Program-made: the position numbers and the translations under genes | Part shown: positions 50,763 through 60,050 of the stretch, piece after piece | Layout of the letters: every line of letters begins with the position of its first letter | How positions within the stretch are numbered: position 1 is the stretch's first letter | Notes under the pieces: model-generated | The model's input: only the letters and a program-made list of their open reading frames with translations | Databases searched by the model: none | Told to the model about the DNA's origin: nothing | From: an uncultured Clostridia bacterium | GTDB taxonomy: Bacteria; Bacillota; Clostridia; Oscillospirales; Ruminococcaceae | DNA length: 64,000 nt | Assembly (NCBI GenBank): GCA_947630845.1 | Contig: CANRJB010000010.1 | Location: 1 to 64,000 of the forward strand | Direction of reading: 5' to 3'

Positions 50763-53700
50763 ATGCGGAGAAATATGCTCAGACGTACCACACTCCGTGA
50801 GATCCGCAGCACAATGGGACGATATCTTGCGATCCTTGCGATCATTGCGCTTGGGGTAGGATTCTTTTCCGGCGTGCGCATCACAACACCCACTATGGTA
50901 CATACAGCAGACAACTTCTACCAGAGAAACCAACTCTATGACTATCGGCTGATCTCCACGCTTGGCTGGGAGCAGGAAGATGTGGATGCGTTGGTACAGG
51001 AGGAGGGCGTGCGTGCGGCAGAGGGGGCAAATTCCCTTGATGTGCTGTTCAGCGACGGTGAGGACGGGCAGTTGGTTCTGAAGACACACTCCCTCACCAA
51101 CAGTCTCAATCTCACAGAACTGCGGGAAGGACGGATGCCGGAGAAGGCAGGAGAGTGTCTGCTTGATGCGGATATGACGGGGTATGAGATCGGTGATACG
51201 CTGACTGTTGCGCCGGAAAATGAAGAAGAAACGCTCGATTCCCTGACATGCAGGGAATTTGAGATCGTCGGCAAAGCGGACTCGTCACTCTATCTCAATC
51301 ATGAACGTGGGACGACTTCCCTCGGAAACGGCAGTGTGGCAGGATTTGTGTATCTGCTGCCGGAGGCATATGACCTTGATTATTTTGCTGAGATCTATGT
51401 AAAGATGGACAATGATGACGAGATCCTGTCACAGCCCTACAAAGACCTCATTACTGACGGTACGGATGCATGGGAAACCATCACGCAGGCACAAGCGGAT
51501 GCAAGATACGAACGGCTTGTGGAGGATGCGGAGGAGAAAATCCAAGAGGGCAAGGATGAACTTGCGGAGAAGCGTGCAGACGGAGAACAGGAGCTTGCCG
51601 ATGCCGAACAGGAGCTTGCCGACGGCAGGAAAGAACTGGATGATGCGGCACAGGAGCTTGCCGATGCCGAGACGGAGATCACTTCCGGCAGAAAGGAACT
51701 GGACGATGCCAAGGCAGAGCTTGCTGCTTCTGCCGGTCAGATCAGCTCCGGCGAAAAGGAATTACATGATGCCAAAAGCCAGCTTGATGCGGCAAAGAAA
51801 CAGCTGGAGGATTCCCTTGCGCAGATCACGGAGGGAGAACAGCAGCTTGCCGACGGACAGGCACAGCTTGATGCTGCGGTGCAGGAGATGGAGACAAATG
51901 AGGCTGCTCTTGATGCTGCCGATGCTGAACTGACGGCACAGGAAACTGCCTTTGCAGAGCAGTATGCACAGGCACAGGCGATGTGGGATCTTTTGCCGGA
52001 GGAACAGAAGGCACAGTTGACTGCTGCACAGGAGCAGCTCACTGCCGCCCGTACAGAGCTGAATGCCAATCGCCTGATGCTTGAAGAAGGGAAGGCACAG
52101 CTTGCCGAACAGCAGGCTGTACTTGACCAGTCCAAAGCAGAACTGGAAGCCGGACGGGCACAATATGAACAGGGACTTGCGGAATACCAGTCGGGACTTC
52201 AGACCTATCAGGCATCCCTGAAAAAATTCCAGAGCGGCAAGGCACAGTACCAGAGCGGACTGAAACAATATCAGGACGGGGAACGCTCCTATCAGGAAGG
52301 CTTGCAGGAATATGAGGACGGCAAGAAGGAATATGAGGACGGACTTGCAGAGTATGAGGACGGGCTTGCGGAATATGAGGACGGGAAGAAGGAATTTGAC
52401 GAAAAGATCGCCGATGCGGAACAGGAGCTTGCAGATGCCGAAGCGGAGCTTGCTGAAGTAGAGCAGCCGGATGTCTATGTGCTGGACAGAAATACCAACA
52501 TCGGCTACTCCTGCTTTGAGAGCGATTCTCAGATCGTGGAACAGGTCGCAAGGGTGTTTCCGGTGTTCTTTATCCTTGTGGCAGCACTGGTGTGCATGAC
52601 GACGATGAGCCGGATGGTCGAGGAGCAGCGGACACAAATCGGTGTGCTGAAAGCACTGGGCTATTCGGAAGGACAGATCATGGGAAAGTTTCTGTTTTAT
52701 GCAGGCAGTGCGTCACTGATCGGGTGCATAATCGGGTATGCGGTCGGATGTGTGCTGTTCCCGACTGTTATCTGGATGTCCTATCAGTTGATGTATGTGC
52801 CGCTGCAATTGGAGTATATCTTTGACTGGAAGCTTGCCATGCTGTCGATACTGGCATCGCTGCTGTGTTCGATGGGAACGACATGGATGTCCTGCCGCAT
52901 TGAGCTTGCAGAAACTGCCGCAGGTCTGATGCGTCCAAAGGCACCCAAAGCCGGAAAGCGTGTAGCCCTTGAATATGTGCCGTTCATCTGGAACAGGCTG
53001 AAATTCCTGTACAAGGTGTCGATCCGGAACATTTTCCGGTACAAGGGCAGATTCTTCATGATGATCATCGGTATCACCGGCTGTACAGCGTTGTTGCTGA
53101 CGGGATTCGGATTGAAGGATTCCGTTGCAGGATTTGCGGAGGTGCAGTACGAGGAGATCCAGATCATGGATGCTGCTGCAGCCCTGAAAGCCGACCTCGG
53201 AACGACACTTCCCAAGGAACTGACAGAGAAGCTTGACTCCCTCACAGAGAACTATCTGCCGGTCTACGAAAGCGCATGGGACATTGTGATGGATGACGGT
53301 AAGGTCAAGAGTGTGAATGTGCTTGTGCCGTCGGATGCGCAGGTATTGCAGGACTATTTCCGGACAAGGACAGAACATGGCGAAGAGATCGCCTTTCCGG
53401 GAGAGGGAGAGATCATTGTGGGGACAAGTGTGGCAGAGCGATATGGCGCAGAGCTTGGCTCGACCATCACACTCCGGAATGAAGATATGGAGGAGATGCA
53501 CCTGAAAGTGACGGGCATCTTTGAGAATCATGTCTACAACTACGCTATCATCTCACCGGAGACTTATACCGCACAGCGCAGCATTTCGCCGGAATGGAAC
53601 ACCCTCTACCTTAACTTTCCGGAGAATGCCGACACCTATCAGATTGCCGCAGACCTTGCGCAGGATGAGAACATCACCAACATCCAGATTTTCCGGGACA

Positions 53701-54134
53701 TGCAGGACAGACTTGGAAAGATGATGAAGAGTCTGGACTATATCGTGCTGCTTGTCATTGTCTGTGCGGCAGGGCTGGCATTTATTGTACTCTACAACCT
53801 GACGAACATCAACATCACGGAACGCATCCGGGAAATTGCGACCATCAAGGTGCTCGGCTTTTTCCGGAAAGAGACTTCTGCCTATGTGCTGCGTGAGAAC
53901 ATTGCACTGACGGCAATGGGTGTGATTGCAGGGCTGCTGCTCGGTATTCTGCTGCACCGGTTCGTGATGGCGCAGATCGTTGTGGACATGGTGTCTTTCC
54001 GGATACGCATCCTGCCGATGAGCTTTGTGTACAGTATCCTGCTGACATTTTTCTTTAATTTTATTGTCAATGCCGTGATGGGGAGCAAGCTTGACAAGAT
54101 CAACATGGCTGAATCCCTGAAATCAATTGATTAA
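50763..54134 (+). CDS. FtsX/MacB-family ABC permease with very long extracytoplasmic coiled coil
   Basis: The protein has about 1,123 residues: one membrane span near the start (YLAILAIIALGVGFFSG), a MacB-PCD-like periplasmic-type domain, a coiled coil of some 310 residues (about 255-570; repeats such as QELADAEQELADG and EYEDGLAEYEDG), an FtsX domain with three spans (about 590-710), a second soluble domain, and a second FtsX domain (about 985-1120). The start could be GTG at 50751 or 50754 or ATG at 50763; all overlap or touch the ATPase gene. Such coiled-coil permeases occur in Clostridia beside two-component systems, but none is here. The substrate is unknown. Confidence 0.88.
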   Translation: MRRNMLRRTTLREIRSTMGRYLAILAIIALGVGFFSGVRITTPTMVHTADNFYQRNQLYDYRLISTLGWEQEDVDALVQEEGVRAAEGANSLDVLFSDGEDGQLVLKTHSLTNSLNLTELREGRMPEKAGECLLDADMTGYEIGDTLTVAPENEEETLDSLTCREFEIVGKADSSLYLNHERGTTSLGNGSVAGFVYLLPEAYDLDYFAEIYVKMDNDDEILSQPYKDLITDGTDAWETITQAQADARYERLVEDAEEKIQEGKDELAEKRADGEQELADAEQELADGRKELDDAAQELADAETEITSGRKELDDAKAELAASAGQISSGEKELHDAKSQLDAAKKQLEDSLAQITEGEQQLADGQAQLDAAVQEMETNEAALDAADAELTAQETAFAEQYAQAQAMWDLLPEEQKAQLTAAQEQLTAARTELNANRLMLEEGKAQLAEQQAVLDQSKAELEAGRAQYEQGLAEYQSGLQTYQASLKKFQSGKAQYQSGLKQYQDGERSYQEGLQEYEDGKKEYEDGLAEYEDGLAEYEDGKKEFDEKIADAEQELADAEAELAEVEQPDVYVLDRNTNIGYSCFESDSQIVEQVARVFPVFFILVAALVCMTTMSRMVEEQRTQIGVLKALGYSEGQIMGKFLFYAGSASLIGCIIGYAVGCVLFPTVIWMSYQLMYVPLQLEYIFDWKLAMLSILASLLCSMGTTWMSCRIELAETAAGLMRPKAPKAGKRVALEYVPFIWNRLKFLYKVSIRNIFRYKGRFFMMIIGITGCTALLLTGFGLKDSVAGFAEVQYEEIQIMDAAAALKADLGTTLPKELTEKLDSLTENYLPVYESAWDIVMDDGKVKSVNVLVPSDAQVLQDYFRTRTEHGEEIAFPGEGEIIVGTSVAERYGAELGSTITLRNEDMEEMHLKVTGIFENHVYNYAIISPETYTAQRSISPEWNTLYLNFPENADTYQIAADLAQDENITNIQIFRDMQDRLGKMMKSLDYIVLLVIVCAAGLAFIVLYNLTNINITERIREIATIKVLGFFRKETSAYVLRENIALTAMGVIAGLLLGILLHRFVMAQIVVDMVSFRIRILPMSFVYSILLTFFFNFIVNAVMGSKLDKINMAESLKSID

Positions 54135-54155
54135 GGAGCAGATGCGCATTTCCTG

Positions 54156-55646
54156 TCAGTCCTTTCTGAACAGATCTCTTGTATAGACCTTATCTGCCAC
54201 ATCATCAAGAACCGGATCGTATCTGTTTGCAATGATGCATTTGCAGCCTTTCTTGAACTGATTCAGATCGTTCTGCACCAGTGAACCGTAAAAGAACGAA
54301 CCGTCCGGCAGGGTGGGTTCATAGATGATGACTGCTGCCCCCCTTTCCTTGATGCGCTTCATGATTCCCTGAATCGAGGAGTGGCGGAAGTTATCCGAAT
54401 TGCTTTTCATGGTGAGACGGAAAACACCGATCGTGACTGCTTCCTGCTTGTCCGCAGGAGCAGGACAGGCATTCTCCGTGCCGCAGATGCCGGCGATCTC
54501 CAGAACACGGTCTGCAATAAAATCCTTCCGGATGCGGTTGGATTCCACGATCGCTGTCATCATACACTGAGGGATATCCCGGTAATTGGCAAGCAGTTGT
54601 TTGGTGTCCTTGGGCAGGCAGTAGCCGCCATAACCAAACGAGGGGTTGTTGTAAAAATCACCGACACGGGGGTCAAGACATATGCCATGAATGAGATTGG
54701 CAGTGTCCAGTCCCTTGACCTCTGCATAGGTGTCCAATTCATTGAAATACGAGACTCTCAGTGCAAGGTAGGTGTTCACAAACAGCTTGGTCGCCTCTGC
54801 CTCTGTGGTCGTCATGTATAACACCGGAACAAAGGCGGACGCTGCACCCTGCCGGAGAAGTGCGGCAAATTCCATAGCTGCGTCTTTGTTAGCATCGTTC
54901 GTACCAACGATGATGCGGCTTGGATAGAGGTTATCATAAAGTGCCTTGCTTTCACGAAGAAATTCCGAGCTGAAAATAATGTTGTCCATGCCCATTTTTT
55001 CACGCACCTGCATGGTATAACCAACAGGGACGGTAGACTTTATGACGATGAGCGGCGGATGGATTCTGTCTGCTGTGACATGCCGGATAAGCGAAAGCAC
55101 AGTTTCCACTGCGCTGCAATCAAAGAAATTTGTCTTGGGGTCATAATTGGTCGGTGCGGCGATAAGGATGAAATCCGCTTCCCGGTATGCTGCGCCGCCG
55201 TCAGTGGTGGCAGAGAGGGAAAGCCCTCTTTGCTCGTGTTCAGAAAGATATTGTTCAATGTACGCATCCCGGATGGGACTGCGCCAGTTGTTGATCATTT
55301 CTGCCTTTTCCGGAATAATGTCCACAGCGGTCACATCATTGTGCTGTGAAAGGAGTACGGCAAGCGACATTCCGACATAACCGATACCTGCAACGGCAAT
55401 TTTCATTCTGCCGGTTTTTTTTATTTCTTCCGCATCGTCCGCAAGAACATCGGCATGCCGGAAACCCAGTACCTCGGACAGAGCAAGAAACTGGTCTGCG
55501 AATGGAGAATACTCTCCCTTTTCCAGTCCGGACAGGACAGAACAGTGTATGTCCGTCAATTCCGACAGGGCTGCCTGTGAAAGACCGAGGGCTTTTCTTC
55601 TGTCTCTGATGACAGCAGCAAGCAGCTTCAACGACAAATGTTTCAT
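54156..55646 (-). CDS. XRE-type HTH fused to nucleotide-sugar (UDP-glucose) dehydrogenase
   Basis: From the ATG at 55646 (GGGAGG upstream) the protein has 496 residues. Residues 1-75 form a Cro/XRE helix-turn-helix ([33 protein letters not shown]). Residues about 80-496 are a complete UDP-glucose/GDP-mannose dehydrogenase: NAD motif [29 protein letters not shown], and the catalytic Cys in [16 protein letters not shown]. The enzyme makes UDP-sugar acids for capsules or exopolysaccharide. The joint has an A8 run in the coding strand. An internal ATG before KIAVAG has no ribosome site, so the fusion is probably real. A Wzz-like gene lies upstream on the same strand beyond the tRNA. Confidence 0.87.
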   Translation of the reverse strand: MKHLSLKLLAAVIRDRRKALGLSQAALSELTDIHCSVLSGLEKGEYSPFADQFLALSEVLGFRHADVLADDAEEIKKTGRMKIAVAGIGYVGMSLAVLLSQHNDVTAVDIIPEKAEMINNWRSPIRDAYIEQYLSEHEQRGLSLSATTDGGAAYREADFILIAAPTNYDPKTNFFDCSAVETVLSLIRHVTADRIHPPLIVIKSTVPVGYTMQVREKMGMDNIIFSSEFLRESKALYDNLYPSRIIVGTNDANKDAAMEFAALLRQGAASAFVPVLYMTTTEAEATKLFVNTYLALRVSYFNELDTYAEVKGLDTANLIHGICLDPRVGDFYNNPSFGYGGYCLPKDTKQLLANYRDIPQCMMTAIVESNRIRKDFIADRVLEIAGICGTENACPAPADKQEAVTIGVFRLTMKSNSDNFRHSSIQGIMKRIKERGAAVIIYEPTLPDGSFFYGSLVQNDLNQFKKGCKCIIANRYDPVLDDVADKVYTRDLFRKD

Positions 55647-55715
55647 AATGACCTCCCTGTTTGTGAGGAGTATGGCTGCCATACTCCTTTTCCTGCAATT
55701 GTCCTGATATTACTC

Positions 55716-55760
55716 AAAAAAAAATAACAGCCGCTCCAGAATCCTCTGAAACGGCTATTT
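55716..55760 (-). terminator. Terminator of the initiator tRNA gene
   Basis: AATAGCCG.../...CGGCTGTT stem followed by a run of T on the minus strand, five bases after the tRNA. Confidence 0.85.
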
Positions 55761-55764
55761 TACG

Positions 55765-55841
<77 letters not shown>

Positions 55842-55876
55842 TTATCTATGGGATCGCATCTTTGGGGTACTAATAT

Positions 55877-55905
55877 AGTATAGCACAAACGCAGCGTTTC
55901 GTCAA
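55877..55905 (-). promoter_or_regulatory. Sigma-A promoter of tRNA-fMet
   Basis: TTGACG, 17 bases, TATACT with extended -10 TG, 36 bases before the tRNA. Confidence 0.82.
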
Positions 55906-56155
55906 TACTCCACGCACACTTTCATCCAATTGCACAAATAACACTTTTTTTCAACATCCATTTCACTGCAATATACCCACACTTTTCTGGACTGTGCAAA
56001 GATGAGCTTGTCTTTCTGCGGTGTCAGTTATAACGATGGCATGCCCCCTCTGCACTACGTGCAAAGGGGGCATGCGGTTTTGGCAGTATCATAAGACTGA
56101 CAGAAAACGGCAATTGGTATAGCCAATTACAGCCTGTACAGCAGGTGTTCCCTGA
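55906..56155. other. Gap between tRNA-fMet promoter and Wzz-like gene
   Basis: With the promoter this is a gap of about 310 bases. It holds a near-perfect hairpin at 56039-56075 and otherwise AT-rich DNA. No small ORF with a ribosome site was seen. Confidence 0.5.
56039..56075. terminator. Strong hairpin downstream of the Wzz-like gene
   Basis: GCATGCCCCCT/AGGGGGCATGC with an inner TGCAC/GTGCA stem and a three-base loop. It lies about 80 bases after the Wzz-like stop on the minus strand. It lacks a good U-tract either way, so it may block exonucleases rather than terminate. Confidence 0.5.
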
Positions 56156-57664
56156 TCAGGATTCTTCGGCTTGCGTCTGTTCCTCAGCATCCACGCTGTC
56201 GCCTTCCGCTGCAAGAGCTGCCGTTTCTTCCTTTTTCTTCCTGTTCTCTATGACAAGAGCATATACAAACGCCACTCCCAGATAGAGTACAAACAGAATG
56301 GCTTCACATATCAGAATGGATTCGGCTGAGGATTTCATCACATTGGTTGCTGTGCTGATCGCCGATGTGGTCGCAGGTACAAGTATGGTGTACGCATTGC
56401 CAAGATATACCGTCTCATAATATTCATTTGCTGTGTCGTTGACCTTGTTGAGCAGATCTACGATCTTGTTGTTGAGGGCAGTCATCTGTTCATCCACTGA
56501 CTGCATCATTTCCTCATCTGCCGCACTCTTGCTCTTCAGCGCATTGACACGCTCCTGATACATGCTGATCTCCTGTGTCGTTGATGCGACTGTGTCGGTA
56601 GCTGCAATCTGCTTTGTGAACATATCATCATAGGTTGCTGACGGCTGTGAATACTGTGCATCTTCCTGATCGCCATAGATGATGGTGACATCCTTTTCAT
56701 ACGTCGCAATAGAAACTTCCAACTGTTCAAGCCGCTTCTCTGCTTCGCTTCTTTTCTTAGCAAGCTCCTGAATTTTATAGGTGTAGTAATTCATGAGCTT
56801 GTTCTTATCCTTTGTCACGTTGTTGACGGTGATGTAGGAGACGAGCTGGTCAAGATCGACAGTTTCAACGGTATCGATCGCTGCGCTCAGATCGGCAAAG
56901 GTGTAGCCGGTTTTGGAAGAGCGGAAGTGCGTCTGATCCTGCTCTGCAAGGTCATTGACATAATCCTTCAAAGAATCCAGTGAGGATGCGAACACATCCA
57001 TTGCCGGTGCATAGTCATAAGTAGTGTAGTCAAATGCCATGACTGCATTACCGAGTGCGGCATTGAAGCCGTACTGCTCAAAGAAATACTCTCTGTATGC
57101 ACTGAGCATGGTGTTGAGAAATTCCACAGCCTTTTCTCCGGAAAAACCGGTAGCTGCATAATTGAAGCTTACGGTGTACTGTGTCGGGTAGACTTCTGTG
57201 CTGATCATTTCGACACCGGCTTGCAGGTTGCCCTGCTCAAAGACGCTCTTATAGGTGTTGATCTTATCGACAGCATTTGCCGGGATCACACCAGTGATGG
57301 TGATGTTCTGACGAATCGTTTCAAGTGTTGTCAGCGGCAGGTCAAGCTCCGTGAGTGCTGCCTCGATGACAGCCGGATTTTTCAGCGTGGTAGCATCAAA
57401 GACCTTACCATCTGGTGTCAGTCCCTTTTCGATGCCGTCGTAGTTAAAGCTGACGGATGCCTGTAAATTCTTATGCTGATCGGATGCAAAGATCGCAGAA
57501 CCGACCGGAATCAGAATTGCTGCTAAAATTGCAAGGACAAGCCAGAAGGCAAGAAATTTTTTCAGCATCTTAAAAATCGTGCCGAACGAGATGATGATTT
57601 CATCCTTTTCCTGCTCATCATTTTTCAATGTTACATCAAGGTAACTATGCTGTTGATTCTCCAT
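56156..57664 (-). CDS. Wzz-like polysaccharide co-polymerase / chain-length protein
   Basis: The 502-residue protein has two membrane spans, near 37-60 and 462-482, around a large extracytoplasmic part with a strong coiled coil (about 300-430; AEKRLEQLEVSIATYEKD). That is the layout of polysaccharide co-polymerases that set glycan chain length. Both tails face the cytoplasm; the C-terminal tail is acidic and has no Tyr-rich kinase-activation motif. No tyrosine kinase or glycosyltransferase is in the window, but the UDP-sugar dehydrogenase is 2 kb downstream. The call rests mainly on topology. Confidence 0.72.
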   Translation of the reverse strand: MENQQHSYLDVTLKNDEQEKDEIIISFGTIFKMLKKFLAFWLVLAILAAILIPVGSAIFASDQHKNLQASVSFNYDGIEKGLTPDGKVFDATTLKNPAVIEAALTELDLPLTTLETIRQNITITGVIPANAVDKINTYKSVFEQGNLQAGVEMISTEVYPTQYTVSFNYAATGFSGEKAVEFLNTMLSAYREYFFEQYGFNAALGNAVMAFDYTTYDYAPAMDVFASSLDSLKDYVNDLAEQDQTHFRSSKTGYTFADLSAAIDTVETVDLDQLVSYITVNNVTKDKNKLMNYYTYKIQELAKKRSEAEKRLEQLEVSIATYEKDVTIIYGDQEDAQYSQPSATYDDMFTKQIAATDTVASTTQEISMYQERVNALKSKSAADEEMMQSVDEQMTALNNKIVDLLNKVNDTANEYYETVYLGNAYTILVPATTSAISTATNVMKSSAESILICEAILFVLYLGVAFVYALVIENRKKKEETAALAAEGDSVDAEEQTQAEES

Positions 57665-57739
57665 TCTTTTCCTCCATTTTTCTGAAATAGATGCTTGCAG
57701 CTGTGAAATGAGCTTCTTCGCCCATTTTCCACACTATTT

Positions 57740-57768
57740 ATTATACCGCCTTCCTCGTACTTTGTCAA
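57740..57768 (-). promoter_or_regulatory. Consensus sigma-A promoter of the Wzz-like gene
   Basis: Perfect TTGACA, 17 bases, TATAAT, about 75 bases before the start. Confidence 0.88.
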
Positions 57769-57876
57769 TACCAAACAAATGGAAACGAAAATTTTGTGCA
57801 AAACATCGAAAAAAGGCGAATGCTGCAATTTGAAATTGTAACATCCCTCTCCGGAACGTTGTGAGCTGCGTGCCGT

Positions 57877-59811
57877 TTACCTTAATTTTGCACCGCACGG
57901 ATAGCGATCGTCCGCAAACTGCACCACCACACTGCCGTCCGGCAGGTCTGCGGCACAGATCATGCCATTGCTCTCCACGCCGCAAAGCTTGACGGGTTTC
58001 AGATTCGCCACGATGATGACCTTCTTCCCGACCAGATCTTCCGGCGCATACCACTGTGCAATGCCGGATACCACCTGTCTGCCGCCCATCCCGTCGTCCA
58101 GCTGGAGACAGAGCAGCTTTTTCGACTTCTTCACCTTCTCGCACGAAAGCACCTTTGCCACACGCAGCTCCACTTTGGCAAACTCCTCAATGTCGATCTG
58201 CTCCGCAAGCGGTGCAGGGGTGTAGGCAGGTGCATCGGATGGTGCATTTGCCCGGATGATCTCGTTCAGCTCGTCGATCTCCTTTTCCACATCAATTCTC
58301 GGAAACAGGATCTCCCCCTTGTGTACGGTCACATTCGCCGGCAGCACGCCGAATTTTGCCGCATTTTCATACGTCACGTCCGCATCTGATGCGCCGATCT
58401 GTTTCCAGACTTCCGGCATGGTCGTCGGCATGAAGGGACTGAGCAGTGTGGACAGAATGCGGATGCTCTCCAACAGATTGTACAGCACGCTTGCCAGTCT
58501 TGCACGCTTCTCTGCATCCTTGCCGAGTTTCCACGGTTCTGTCTCGTCAATATATTTATTCGCCCTGTCCACAAGGCGGAAAATATCTTCCAGTGCATTT
58601 TTGAGCTGCGTGTTGTCGATCATCTCATCTACCCTGTCACGCAGCGATACCGCAAGTGCTTTCAGCTCCTCATCTATGGGCGCACTCTCCCGTTCTTCCG
58701 GCAGCGTGCCGCCGAAATACTTGTCTGCCATTGCCACCGTCCGTGACACAAGATTGCCGAACCCGTTGGCAAGGTCGGAGTTGATGCGGTTGATCAAAAT
58801 CTCGTTGGAGAAGTCGCTGTCTGCGCCAAGTGCCATTTCACGCAGAATATGGTAGCGGATGGCATCTGCACCGTAACGCTCACCTAAAATGAACGGATCA
58901 ACAACATTCCCCAGTGACTTGGACATCTTCGTGCCGTTGAACGTGATCCATCCGTGGACAGCAAGGTGCTTCGGCAGCGGCAGATCAAGTGCCATCAGCA
59001 TTGCCGGCCAGATGATGGCATGAAAACGCTGGATATCCTTTGCCACCATGTGAACATCGGCAGGCCAGAATTTGTCCATATCGCTGTACTGCCCGTTCAG
59101 GTAGCCAAGTGCTGTGATATAGTTGGAGAGAGCGTCGATCCAGACATAGACCACATGCTTCTCATCAAATGTGACCGGTATCCCCCATGTGAAGGAGGTT
59201 CTCGATACGCACAGATCTTCCAGACCCGGCTTGATGAAGTTGTTCACCAACTCGTTCGCACGGGTACGGGGCTGCAAATAGTCCGTGTTCAGCAGCAAGT
59301 CCTCGATGCGGTCAGCAAACGGTGACATCTTGAAAAAATATGCCTCTTCTTCGGCATCAGCGACCTCTCTGCCGCATTCAGGGCATTTGCCGTCTTTGAG
59401 CTGACTGGGTGTCCAGAAGCTCTCGCAGGGGGTACAGTACTTGCCGACATACTTTCCCTTGTAGATATGCCCCTTGTCATAGAGAGCCTTGAAGATCTTC
59501 TGCACGCTCTCTACATGGTAATCATCTGTAGTGCGGATATAGCGGTCGTAGCTGATATTCATATAACTCCAGAGCTTTTTGAAGATCGTGACAATGCCGT
59601 CCACATACTCTTTCGGGGTGATACCGGCTTTTGCGGCATTCTGCTCGATTTTCAGCCCATGCTCATCTGTACCGGTCAGGAACATGACCTCATGCCCCTG
59701 CATCCTCTTGTATCGTGCGATGGCATCGCACGCAACGGTCGTATAGCAATGCCCGATATGCGGATTGCCCGACGGATAATAGATCGGTGTCGTAATGTAG
59801 AAGCTTGACAT
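57877..59811 (-). CDS. metG: Methionyl-tRNA synthetase with C-terminal tRNA-binding domain
   Basis: MetG charges both elongator and initiator tRNA-Met. The 644-residue protein has the HIGH motif in PSGNPHIGHCYT, a zinc knuckle (CTPC, CPEC) in the connective peptide, KMSKS in FNGTKMSKSLGN, the anticodon-binding helical domain, and a C-terminal OB-fold tRNA-binding domain (EFAKVELRVAKVLSCEKV to the end). AGGAGG lies seven bases before the ATG. The leader of about 45 bases is too short for a T-box. Confidence 0.97.
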   Translation of the reverse strand: MSSFYITTPIYYPSGNPHIGHCYTTVACDAIARYKRMQGHEVMFLTGTDEHGLKIEQNAAKAGITPKEYVDGIVTIFKKLWSYMNISYDRYIRTTDDYHVESVQKIFKALYDKGHIYKGKYVGKYCTPCESFWTPSQLKDGKCPECGREVADAEEEAYFFKMSPFADRIEDLLLNTDYLQPRTRANELVNNFIKPGLEDLCVSRTSFTWGIPVTFDEKHVVYVWIDALSNYITALGYLNGQYSDMDKFWPADVHMVAKDIQRFHAIIWPAMLMALDLPLPKHLAVHGWITFNGTKMSKSLGNVVDPFILGERYGADAIRYHILREMALGADSDFSNEILINRINSDLANGFGNLVSRTVAMADKYFGGTLPEERESAPIDEELKALAVSLRDRVDEMIDNTQLKNALEDIFRLVDRANKYIDETEPWKLGKDAEKRARLASVLYNLLESIRILSTLLSPFMPTTMPEVWKQIGASDADVTYENAAKFGVLPANVTVHKGEILFPRIDVEKEIDELNEIIRANAPSDAPAYTPAPLAEQIDIEEFAKVELRVAKVLSCEKVKKSKKLLCLQLDDGMGGRQVVSGIAQWYAPEDLVGKKVIIVANLKPVKLCGVESNGMICAADLPDGSVVVQFADDRYPCGAKLR

Positions 59812-59857
59812 GATATTTCCTCCTGTAATTGATTTGCCGTTCAGACGGCACGTCTTT

Positions 59858-59886
59858 ATTATAACACATTTTCCCGGATTTGTAAA
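59858..59886 (-). promoter_or_regulatory. Sigma-A promoter of metG
   Basis: TTTACA, 17 bases, TATAAT with extended -10 TG. A small TGCCGT/ACGGCA hairpin follows in the short leader. Confidence 0.82.
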
Positions 59887-59910
59887 GATGAAAAGAGGAA
59901 ATTTGACAGC

Positions 59911-59957
59911 AAAAAAAACTCAGCCCCCGTGAACGTAAAACCGCCACGGGGGTGAGT
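59911..59957 (-). terminator. Intrinsic terminator of nifJ
   Basis: ACTCACCCCCGT.../...ACGGGGGCTGAGT stem followed by eight T on the minus strand, about 95 bases after the nifJ stop. Confidence 0.9.
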
Positions 59958-60050
59958 CAAAAAAATAAATGATGTCACATGATCAGACAGTATGCCGATA
60001 ACTGACAGGATCACACATCTGTGCAGCTATCCCCGAAAACCGGGAGCGCA

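Noticed and set aside
55336-55698. 120-residue minus-strand ORF overlapping the HTH region
   Set aside because: It is a different frame of the HTH-dehydrogenase gene with no recognisable domain.
59812-59857. T-box riboswitch for metG
   Set aside because: The leader between promoter and start is about 45 bases, far too short for a T-box, and no T-box sequence is seen.
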